Assembly: GCA_900767505.1 (NCBI GenBank)
Contig: CAAFZG010000158.1
Location: forward strand, 1-7,391
Length of the DNA: 7,391 nucleotides
Direction of reading: 5' to 3'
Origin: Methanomassiliicoccales archaeon
GTDB lineage: Archaea; Thermoplasmatota; Thermoplasmata; Methanomassiliicoccales; Methanomethylophilaceae
This document shows positions 1-6,055 of the stretch, one piece after another; position 1 is the first letter of the stretch, and each line of letters begins with the position of its first letter. A program made the position numbers and the translations under genes. A model generated the notes under the pieces. It searched no databases. It had not been told where the DNA came from and saw only the letters and a program-made list of their open reading frames with translations.

Positions 1-3000
1 CCCTCTGGAACCTTGCCCTGGTCAGAGCAACATTGAGTCTGTTGGGACTGTCCATAAACCCTAGGCTCACGCCTTTTCCGTTCGAAGATTTGACCATGGA
101 TATGAAGACGAGATCCGCCTCCTTGCCCTGGTATTTGTCGACAGTGAATATCTCGACACTGATGTTGTGATCTGGCAGTCTGAACGATCTTCCGAAGGCC
201 ACGTTGGCCGATTCCGTCAGGATCTTCTTCAATGTCTCTTCCTGACGCTTGTAGTAAGTCAGCACCGCGATCGTCCAGATCCCCTCCGGATCGTTCCTGT
301 TGGGGTTGTCGCGGGCATATTCGGCGAATTGGCCGATGAGCTCGGCGATCCTTTCGGCCTCGTAGGGGTTCTCGTTGTTGCAGCTTCTCGGAGTCTCCAC
401 ATTCTCCCATACCGCATGATTCCTGAACAGTCTGCAACTCCACTCGCGATCCAGCTTCTCATTGTCTTTCAGGGCCTCTCCGCCATAGATGTGATCCCTG
501 GAGAATCTGGATATATCTTTGTGCATGCGATTCTGATAATCCAAACACGTGCATCTGCAGTCATAATCGTCTCCGAATCCCCTGTTCAGAGTTGTGTTCC
601 TGCGTTTGTGCTCGCTCTTGATCGCATTCTCTGCCACACCCTGCTTCAAAAGCTGGAGGATGGACGGCATCGACAGCTCGCGGAGGAGGTTGAGATGCTG
701 ATCGATCTCCTCTCTGTACGCATCGGGGATCCTCCGATCTATCTGCTCCTGATAGAATCCGACGGTATCATTGCCCGAACTGACATCCTTGAGCATGAAG
801 AGTTCCTGCTGCCTCGATATGCGCCAGGCTATCTGTCCGGCCCAATCAGCTTTGCGGATGAGCGCATTGACACCGTCGCGGACCTCTTCGGCACCTTCGT
901 GTCTGCTCCCATCGAAGAAAATGACCTTCGATCTGCCCTTTTTCTTCAAACCGGAATAGTAGCTGTTGCTGTAGTAGACATGGCGGTTGTTCTCGCCGGA
1001 GTAATCGTTGATCAGGATGTTGGATGCGGGCAGGTAATCGGATAGCTGCTTCAACAGGTCCCTGTCGATGAATATCAGATCCGCACCGTAGATCCTCATC
1101 GACTCCTTGCTTCCATCGATTATATCCGAAGGCGTGATGCAATCTTCGGATGGGGATCCGGCGATGCACAGATAGCTGATCCCCGGAGGGATCATCGATC
1201 TCAGATCGGCGATCACAGCCTGCCCCACCGGGATGGTGAAGCGGTATCCCTTCAAATCACGGATGTCCGAGACCAGATTCTGGATCAGTCCGTATATCTC
1301 CTGATGCTGGATGTCGAATCCCCTCATGCTCCTTATGGAAGTGGCAATGTCCGACGATTCCACATAGGGGGTCAACTGCTTGATGTCCCCGGAAAGAATC
1401 CATTTCCGTGCGAAAACCGCTGGAACAAGAAAATCCTGGAACGTGGTTTTACTTGCCTCGTCGATGATGAGGCAGTCGTACAGCGGATGCAGGTACTTCG
1501 ATCTGCCTTTGTCCTTCAGGTTGAAATCGGGATGCTTGAGAATGCCGAATGTCGTTCCGCAGACCAGATTGGCATTCCGATAGACCAATTCCCGGATGTC
1601 GGCATCGTTGATGTTCGTCGGCATGTACTGCAGCACATTGTCTCCGACAGACCCCTCGTTACCGATCCTGGCGATGAGCAGACGCTCCCTCACCCGTTCC
1701 GGCAGTCTGTCCAGACGTTCAAGGATGTTGTCTATCGCTGCATGGGTGGATGCGGCGAGCAGCACCTTCTTGTCCCTCATCACCATCTGGGCGATTATCT
1801 CGAGGATAGTGGTCGTTTTCCCGCTTCCCGGCGGACCTTCCAGGAATGCAAAATCAGTCGTGCACAGGGAACGGCGGACCATCTCCCTCTGAGCGTCGAC
1901 ACCGTCGTAGGAGTCGTCGGTCAGAACATACCATTGATGGATCGGCACCCTGCCCGTATCTATGTCCTGCCATCTGAAACCCGATCTCATAAGGTTCAGG
2001 AGGTTCAGATGGTGCGCGGATGGGGAATAGAGCAGGGAGTTCACGGCAACGTTCTGCATTATGGTCTGGAACTGATTCGAAACCAGGTACAACTGTTCGG
2101 GGAGATCCGTCACCTTTATCGGTTTGCCATTGCCGTCTTCTTCTGCGATCTCGATGATGTTGAGATTCTCGTAGCGACGCTCGATTCTGAAGATTCTGTT
2201 CTTCTTGACATCTGCATTGGCAACATCTGAAAGTCTTTCAATCTCTTCATGGAAGAAGAAGGAAGAACTGCCGAATACGTCACTCTGATAACTGTCATTA
2301 TCGGTCAACTGAATCAATGTACCTACACGGGATCTGCAAATCAGCCCCTCCATCTGACTGATGTCGAATTCTGCCCCGTAGTTCGATTCATACCGGTTAC
2401 CGGATACGGTCACTCCACCTCTGACTACGAGGTTCTGACCGAGCACGACGATGTTCGGATCGCCTAGGATGGCGGGGTATTCGGAGATGCCCACCATCTC
2501 GTATCCTACCCTTTCACCGTTCACTTTCACTGATTTGACATCGTTGTCGAATACGATGGCCAAGTCAGGTTCTATCATGGTGTATTTTGCGCCGTTGCTG
2601 AATCTGTAGGCGGTTTCGGCCTCTCCCGAACAGATTCTGTCGGATTCGATTTCGCCGAAAAAACGGATGAGTGGGTCGGAAGTCGAAGTCCTGATAAGAT
2701 TTCCGTCATAATCGACGTTCTCTATTCCGCTATCGCTTTCGATACGGATGCATCCGGCCTTGAAGTCGCGCCCGTAATCTACAAGCCTCGGCTCTACGAC
2801 CTTCATATTGACTCCCTTGTAGATGAGTTGTTTATCGGATATCGGAGTATCCAGACGGAATACCGCATGTGAATTGTAGTAGTCGATGAGATTGTCGGAT
2901 GTCAGTTTTACTGTTCCATTGAAATTTCCAATAACGAAATTCTCTTCGAGGCCCTCATCCAAACGGATGATGTAGAACAACCCCTCGGGGACACGGTATT

Positions 3001-3295
3001 CGGACCTAGTGCCGACCTTCATCTTCACAAGGGAAAATCTCCTGAGGAGAACCATGCTTGATTCCACCTTGCTGACATCGGCTGAGATACGGGAGATATA
3101 ACTGCCATTGTCCAGAAGGCTTTTGAGCAACTCATTGAACGGTTCAAGACTGTTCAGTGTGTCGAAATGGAGATCTTCAGCCTTCTTGTCGTCATCGATT
3201 ATGTTTTTGTAATAGAACGACCAGGGGATGCCACGGTCGTTCCTGCCGGAATCGCGGAACCGTGCTCTGTTCTGATGATATGTTTCTTCGGCCAT
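1..3295 (-). CDS. Large superfamily 1B (Upf1/Dna2-like) helicase, C-terminus cut by window edge
   Basis: I read an uninterrupted frame of 1098 codons. ATP-driven unwinding or translocation on DNA or RNA is inferred from a full helicase motif set: Q-motif Gln469; Walker A GPPGSGKTT at 487-495 (Lys493); STHAAID after it (motif Ia); IDEAS at 611-615; GDIKQL at 636-641; QNRMHKDI at 921-928 (the Upf1-type QYRMHP block); VLTYYK near 1011; VDKYQGKEADLV at 1052-1063; and LNVALTRAR at 1087-1095. Only the end after motif VI is missing. Two parts are unusual: about 465 residues before the Q-motif with no motif I recognise, and about 280 residues between GDIKQL and QNRMH, where Upf1 relatives have a few dozen. 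Five cysteines (913, 915, 917, 954, 972) flank the RMH block. The start could be ATG at 3295 or at 3307; an in-frame TAG lies just before the latter. Neither has a clear Shine-Dalgarno sequence, which fits coupling to the upstream AAA+ gene. Substrate and pathway are unknown. Confidence 0.92.
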   Translation of the reverse strand, partial: MAEETYHQNRARFRDSGRNDRGIPWSFYYKNIIDDDKKAEDLHFDTLNSLEPFNELLKSLLDNGSYISRISADVSKVESSMVLLRRFSLVKMKVGTRSEYRVPEGLFYIIRLDEGLEENFVIGNFNGTVKLTSDNLIDYYNSHAVFRLDTPISDKQLIYKGVNMKVVEPRLVDYGRDFKAGCIRIESDSGIENVDYDGNLIRTSTSDPLIRFFGEIESDRICSGEAETAYRFSNGAKYTMIEPDLAIVFDNDVKSVKVNGERVGYEMVGISEYPAILGDPNIVVLGQNLVVRGGVTVSGNRYESNYGAEFDISQMEGLICRSRVGTLIQLTDNDSYQSDVFGSSSFFFHEEIERLSDVANADVKKNRIFRIERRYENLNIIEIAEEDGNGKPIKVTDLPEQLYLVSNQFQTIMQNVAVNSLLYSPSAHHLNLLNLMRSGFRWQDIDTGRVPIHQWYVLTDDSYDGVDAQREMVRRSLCTTDFAFLEGPPGSGKTTTILEIIAQMVMRDKKVLLAASTHAAIDNILERLDRLPERVRERLLIARIGNEGSVGDNVLQYMPTNINDADIRELVYRNANLVCGTTFGILKHPDFNLKDKGRSKYLHPLYDCLIIDEASKTTFQDFLVPAVFARKWILSGDIKQLTPYVESSDIATSIRSMRGFDIQHQEIYGLIQNLVSDIRDLKGYRFTIPVGQAVIADLRSMIPPGISYLCIAGSPSEDCITPSDIIDGSKESMRIYGADLIFIDRDLLKQLSDYLPASNILINDYSGENNRHVYYSNSYYSGLKKKGRSKVIFFDGSRHEGAEEVRDGVNALIRKADWAGQIAWRISRQQELFMLKDVSSGNDTVGFYQEQIDRRIPDAYREEIDQHLNLLRELSMPSILQLLKQGVAENAIKSEHKRRNTTLNRGFGDDYDCRCTCLDYQNRMHKDISRFSRDHIYGGEALKDNEKLDREWSCRLFRNHAVWENVETPRSCNNENPYEAERIAELIGQFAEYARDNPNRNDPEGIWTIAVLTYYKRQEETLKKILTESANVAFGRSFRLPDHNISVEIFTVDKYQGKEADLVFISMVKSSNGKGVSLGFMDSPNRLNVALTRARFQR

Positions 3296-3299
3296 CCTA

Positions 3300-4868
3300 T
3301 CAATCATCTATGAACGGGTTGGAGTTCTCGGATTTCAGCCGGGGTATCGACTTGCCCTTTTCGATATCGATATCCTCCACCTGACCGCTGCTCGCAAGTC
3401 TGGCCCTGAATTTGGCCCAGTCTCTCAATCTGCGAAGGCCTTCCCCCATTGTGATGGACAGTGGAACCGTGGAATGGATGGCCTCGAGCAGATATTCCGT
3501 GGTCAGAGGTTTGCTGCCGTCGCTGAATGCCGTCTGAAGGGCTTCCTTCACACACTCTTCGATCTCGGAACCGGAGAATCCCTTTGTCTCCCTCGCAAGC
3601 TGTTCCATATCCAGATCCTCGATGGAACGCTTCCTGTTCTCGATGTGGATCTGGAAGATCTTCTTGCGTTCATCGTAACTTGGCAGATCTACGAAGAACA
3701 CCTCATCGAACCTTCCCTTACGCATGAGTTCGGGAGGCAGCTGACTGATGTTGTTCGCGGTGGCGATGACGAACACAGGTTCCGTCTTCTCCTGCATCCA
3801 TGTGAGAAGCGTTCCGAAAACACGGGAGGTTGTGCCTCCGTCGGTCTGCCCGGAACTCTGGATTCCGGAAAGGCCCTTCTCTATCTCGTCTATCCACAGG
3901 ATACAGGGTGCGATCGCCCTTGCGATCTCGAGAGCCTTCCTTACATTGTTCTCGGATTCTCCGACGATCCCTGCGAACACCTTGCCGATGTCGAATCTCA
4001 AAAGAGGATAATTCCACGCTTTGGCCACGGCCTTGGCAGTCAATGACTTACCGCAACCGGGCACACCGAGGAGCATGATCCCCTTGGGAGTCTCCAGACC
4101 GAACTCCTTCGCCTCGGGCGTGAAGCTCTTCCCGCGTTTATCGATCCAGTTTTTGAGATTCTCCAAACCTCCGACATCGCCCAGTTCCGTGGATGTGTGA
4201 TAGTATTCGAGGAGACCGGTCTTCTTGATGATGTTCTCTTTCTCGCTGATGATGAATTGGATGCAGGACTGATCGAGTTTGTCGAACGTGATGATCGCTT
4301 TGGAGAAGGCCAGTTGCGCTTCCATCGTGGTCAATCCGAGCGCGGCCTCCAACACAGGGACATCTATGGAACTTTGATTCACATCGTAGTTGTTGAGGCA
4401 GGTGTTGGCTATCGTTCTCAACTGCTTCACGTCAGGAAGACCTATCTCCACAACAGACAGTTCCTTCGAGAGATCGTCCGGAACACATTTGACAGGCATT
4501 GAAAGGATGATGACTTTGTTCGGCAGGGATTTATTCTGAAGGATCTCCCTGAATTTGCGTAAAATCCTCGGATCATTCCTGCCGAGGATATGATGGAAGT
4601 CCTGAAGGATCAGAATCGCGTTCTCCTCGAGAGTATCGGTGAAGAAGTTCAGGATGTCGAGATAATCGCTGATATCGTCCTCTTTGACGAACTCCTTGCT
4701 TGCATAATCATATCTTTGGAGTCCGTTGACCTCATTCCAACAATACCAGGACATACCCAGAGACTTGGCGGCCGCATTGACGTACCCGTGGATGCGCTTG
4801 TCCTCGTAGGATACGACTTCGATCACGTTGGCCTGCGCCTGGATAAGTAATTCGATATCTTTGTTCAT
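3300..4868 (-). CDS. Ycf46-like AAA+ ATPase
   Basis: This 522-residue protein has the two-part build of the Ycf46 family. Residues 1 to about 200 resemble a degenerate AAA domain: it opens with LLIQAQANVIEVVSYED, has a hydrophobic strand plus acidic residue (ILILQDFHH, 86-93) like a broken Walker B, and has no Walker A. The C-terminal AAA+ module is intact: GVPGCGKS at 268-275 (Lys274), pore-loop-like KVFAGIVGESE at 296-306, Walker B ILWIDEIE at 323-330, sensor 1 IATANN at 368-373, arginine-finger segment RKGRFDE at 383-389, and sensor 2 GFSGSEIEE at 430-438. No protease, transmembrane or signal segment is seen. It probably acts as a cytoplasmic hexameric remodeler. The start is ATG at 4868, with GGGAG 7 bases upstream. 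It is the first gene of a tight pair with the helicase, whose start lies 4 bases beyond, or overlaps, its TGA. Cyanobacterial Ycf46 has been linked to CO2 uptake; a role here is unknown. The family call is firm; function is not. Confidence 0.93.
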   Translation of the reverse strand: MNKDIELLIQAQANVIEVVSYEDKRIHGYVNAAAKSLGMSWYCWNEVNGLQRYDYASKEFVKEDDISDYLDILNFFTDTLEENAILILQDFHHILGRNDPRILRKFREILQNKSLPNKVIILSMPVKCVPDDLSKELSVVEIGLPDVKQLRTIANTCLNNYDVNQSSIDVPVLEAALGLTTMEAQLAFSKAIITFDKLDQSCIQFIISEKENIIKKTGLLEYYHTSTELGDVGGLENLKNWIDKRGKSFTPEAKEFGLETPKGIMLLGVPGCGKSLTAKAVAKAWNYPLLRFDIGKVFAGIVGESENNVRKALEIARAIAPCILWIDEIEKGLSGIQSSGQTDGGTTSRVFGTLLTWMQEKTEPVFVIATANNISQLPPELMRKGRFDEVFFVDLPSYDERKKIFQIHIENRKRSIEDLDMEQLARETKGFSGSEIEECVKEALQTAFSDGSKPLTTEYLLEAIHSTVPLSITMGEGLRRLRDWAKFRARLASSGQVEDIDIEKGKSIPRLKSENSNPFIDD

Positions 4869-4875
4869 TCAAACA

Positions 4876-4880
4876 CTCCC
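4876..4880 (-). promoter_or_regulatory. Shine-Dalgarno site of the AAA+ ATPase gene
   Basis: On the minus strand GGGAG (part of GGGAGTG) is followed by 7 bases and then ATG at 4868. The spacing is ideal and fixes the start of the Ycf46-like gene. It is the only clear ribosome binding site at any gene start in the window. Confidence 0.65.
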
Positions 4881-4898
4881 GATGACATCGCTATCAAT

Positions 4899-4906
4899 GA
4901 TAAATA
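4899..4906 (-). promoter_or_regulatory. Possible TATA box for the AAA+/helicase unit
   Basis: The minus strand reads TATTTATC here, close to an archaeal TATA box, in the only AT-rich patch upstream of the unit. Its centre is about 34 bases from the ATG, so a start of transcription about 25 bases downstream would fall at or inside the GGGAG site, which is awkward. A second candidate on the same strand, GATATACC at 4932-4939, would give a leader of about 40 bases and is equally plausible. Neither can be confirmed from sequence alone. Confidence 0.27.
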
Positions 4907-5097
4907 CACGGGGTAGGTAATCAGCGTGTTGGTATATCATCCCATCAATATCGTTGACTATGAACTTGCACTCCGATCTCCGGACACAATCCGTTTCGTC
5001 GATGAAGTTCACACACGGGATTTTTACAGGAAGTCGGAAACTATCGATTCGGACGATTATCAATCCGGATCGTCATCGGTTGAGGTCGTCGACAGTC

Positions 5098-5102
5098 TTT
5101 TA
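5098..5102 (+). promoter_or_regulatory. Weak TATA-like element of the zinc-ribbon gene
   Basis: TTTTA is centred 27 bases before the ATG at 5127 in otherwise GC-rich sequence. That distance would place transcription initiation at or next to the start codon, giving a leaderless mRNA, which agrees with the lack of any Shine-Dalgarno sequence before this ATG. The match is short and could be chance. Confidence 0.25.
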
Positions 5103-5113
5103 CCGTGCACGGT
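5102..5113. promoter_or_regulatory. Perfect 12-bp palindrome, candidate operator
   Basis: ACCGTGCACGGT is its own reverse complement. It begins at the last base of the TTTTA element and ends 13 bases before the zinc-ribbon ATG, so it lies between the presumed promoter element and transcription start, where an archaeal repressor would block initiation. The palindrome is seen directly; the operator role is inference. A short RNA hairpin is unlikely because there is no room for a loop. Confidence 0.45.
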
Positions 5114-5126
5114 CCCTCCGACATCC

Positions 5127-5396
5127 ATGACCGACATGTTCTGTCAGTGCTGTGGCATGCCGATGACGGATGCCGGACCCTTCGGAACGGGAGCAGACGG
5201 CTCCGCAGATCCCGATTACTGCATGTACTGCCTCAGAGACGGGATGTTCTCCACTTCCACCCTGGAGGAGCAGATAGAATGCAATCTGAGGTTCGTAGAC
5301 GAATTGAACCGCAACTCCGGAAAGCAATACACCGTCGAAGAGGCGAGGGCGATGTACGAGGACTACCTGCCCAAGCTGAAGCGCTGGAGGGATTGA
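5127..5396 (+). CDS. Small putative zinc-ribbon protein (zf-ribbon_2 type)
   Basis: This 89-residue protein carries a treble-clef or ribbon type metal site: CQCCGMPM near the N-terminus (Cys6, Cys9, with an extra Cys8), a glycine-rich GTGADGS loop, then YCMYC (Cys32, Cys35) and a TLEEQIE helix. This order matches the 'putative zinc ribbon domain' family, whose members are short and of unknown function. The acidic, helical C-terminus (residues 45-89) follows. I chose ATG 5127 because the family starts just before the first Cys pair; ATG 5136 is a possible alternative, and the GTG at 4926 would add 67 residues with no family resemblance. No Shine-Dalgarno sequence is present. It lies 81 bases upstream of the flavoprotein gene on the same strand, but a hairpin and a separate promoter-like element lie between them, so co-transcription is uncertain. 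Confidence 0.82.
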   Translation: MTDMFCQCCGMPMTDAGPFGTGADGSADPDYCMYCLRDGMFSTSTLEEQIECNLRFVDELNRNSGKQYTVEEARAMYEDYLPKLKRWRD

Positions 5397-5409
5397 TCCC
5401 CGAACCGCC

Positions 5410-5432
5410 GGATACGGACATCGTCCGGATCC
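5410..5432. repeat. Intergenic inverted repeat (10-bp arms, 3-base loop, one mismatch)
   Basis: GGATACGGAC (5410-5419) and GTCCGGATCC (5423-5432) pair over 9 of 10 positions around the loop ATC; the mismatch is A5414 with G5428. It starts 13 bases after the zinc-ribbon stop codon. A transcript could form a stable GC-rich hairpin there. No T-tract follows, so it is not a classical intrinsic terminator or a typical archaeal oligo-T terminator. It may mark an mRNA 3' end, protect the upstream message, or bind a protein. Confidence 0.6.
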
Positions 5433-5447
5433 CGTGACGTGGAAACC

Positions 5448-5453
5448 GTTAAG
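5448..5453 (+). promoter_or_regulatory. Weak TATA-like element of the flavoprotein gene
   Basis: GTTAAG, preceded by a purine-rich GGAAA resembling a BRE, is centred about 27 bases before the ATG at 5478. There is no Shine-Dalgarno sequence before that ATG, so leaderless transcription is plausible. ACCGTT occurs twice around it (5445-5450 and 5462-5467). The element is short and GC-poor only relative to its surroundings. Confidence 0.22.
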
Positions 5454-5477
5454 CCATCGATACCGTTCACTCATCCC

Positions 5478-6053
5478 ATGAAGGTCATCGCCCTCAATGG
5501 AAGCCCCCGCCCGATCGGGAACACAAGCAACATCCTCAACGAGATGACGGATATATTCGAGAGGGAGGGCATAGAGGCGGAGATCATCCATCTCTACGAG
5601 TACAACTTCACCAACTGCAACGTCTGCCTCACATGCGAGATCCGTGGCGACGGCAGGTGCATGGACGAGGACGACGGTTTCAACGACATTCTGGACAGGC
5701 TTAGGCAGGCGGATGCGATCGTCCTCGCATCGCCCACTTACATGAACGCATGCCCGAGCGTCATGCAGACCTTCCTGGAGAGGGCGTCTCTCGTCCTGAC
5801 CAAAGGCGATCAGGGGCTTGCGGGCAAGGTCGGAGGCGCATTGGCGGTATGCGGACACGACGGTGCATCCATTGTGTACAACCAGATGGTCGATTTCATG
5901 CTGACCAACAGGATGCTCGTATCCGGTCCGATACCGATCATCCGTGCCCTGAACTCCCCCGCATACGATGATGATGTCGAGGGCATGAGGCGTGTCAAGT
6001 GTCTTGTCGACGACATGGTCAGCGCATTGATGAGGCTCAACGGATACGCCTGA
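5478..6053 (+). CDS. Iron-sulfur flavoprotein (NADPH-dependent FMN reductase-like / Isf family)
   Basis: This 191-residue flavodoxin-fold protein probably binds FMN and moves electrons in the cytoplasm. The N-terminus MKVIALNGSPR followed by GNTSNIL (residues 14-20) is the FMN phosphate-binding loop of this family; SPTYMNACPSVMQTFLER (85-102) and the GHDGA segment (127-130) match the other flavin-contacting stretches. Cys47, Cys50, Cys53 and Cys61 form CX2CX2CX7C, the compact cluster motif that carries a 4Fe-4S centre in archaeal Isf proteins. Isf takes part in electron transfer and oxidative-stress relief in methanogens; the partner here is unknown. ATG 5478 is chosen over the upstream GTG at 5439 because the family begins at MKV. 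Its stop lies 2 bases from that of the convergent DUF234 ATPase gene. Eight of 12 Arg codons are AGG. The family is clear; the specific electron donor is not. Confidence 0.92.
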   Translation: MKVIALNGSPRPIGNTSNILNEMTDIFEREGIEAEIIHLYEYNFTNCNVCLTCEIRGDGRCMDEDDGFNDILDRLRQADAIVLASPTYMNACPSVMQTFLERASLVLTKGDQGLAGKVGGALAVCGHDGASIVYNQMVDFMLTNRMLVSGPIPIIRALNSPAYDDDVEGMRRVKCLVDDMVSALMRLNGYA

Positions 6054-6055
6054 CA

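Larger units (their letters stand above)
4869..5126. other. Divergent intergenic region between the AAA+/helicase unit and the zinc-ribbon gene
   Basis: These 258 bases should hold the promoters of both divergent units. No RNA gene is visible. Both strands happen to be open. On the minus strand a TTG-initiated frame of 64 codons (5063 to 4869) ends with TGA directly abutting the ATPase ATG; it has no convincing ribosome binding site. On the plus strand a GTG-initiated extension from 4926 runs in frame into the zinc-ribbon gene. I treat neither as a gene, because the zinc-ribbon family begins near the first Cys cluster and the minus frame has no recognisable features. Confidence 0.5.

Noticed and set aside
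11..133. CCTTGCCCTGGT present at 11-22 and 122-133
   Set aside because: It is explained by similar codons for helicase motifs V (YQGKE) and VI (TRAR), not by a functional DNA repeat.
167..1045. Plus-strand open frame of 292 codons
   Set aside because: It is antisense to helicase motifs I can read in the minus frame (RMH block, motif IV) and resembles no family; it is a shadow of the codon bias.
1304..2230. Plus-strand open frame of 308 codons
   Set aside because: It is antisense to Walker A and the IDEAS motif of the helicase. The translation has no recognisable motifs.
3474..4046. Plus-strand open frame of 190 codons
   Set aside because: It is antisense to the intact AAA+ core of the Ycf46-like gene.
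4926..5126. 67-codon N-terminal extension of the zinc-ribbon gene from GTG 4926
   Set aside because: The family begins just before the first Cys pair, and the extension has no ribosome site or resemblance to known domains.
5439..5477. 13-codon extension of the flavoprotein from GTG 5439
   Set aside because: The beta-strand MKVIALNGSPR at ATG 5478 is the standard N-terminus of the family.
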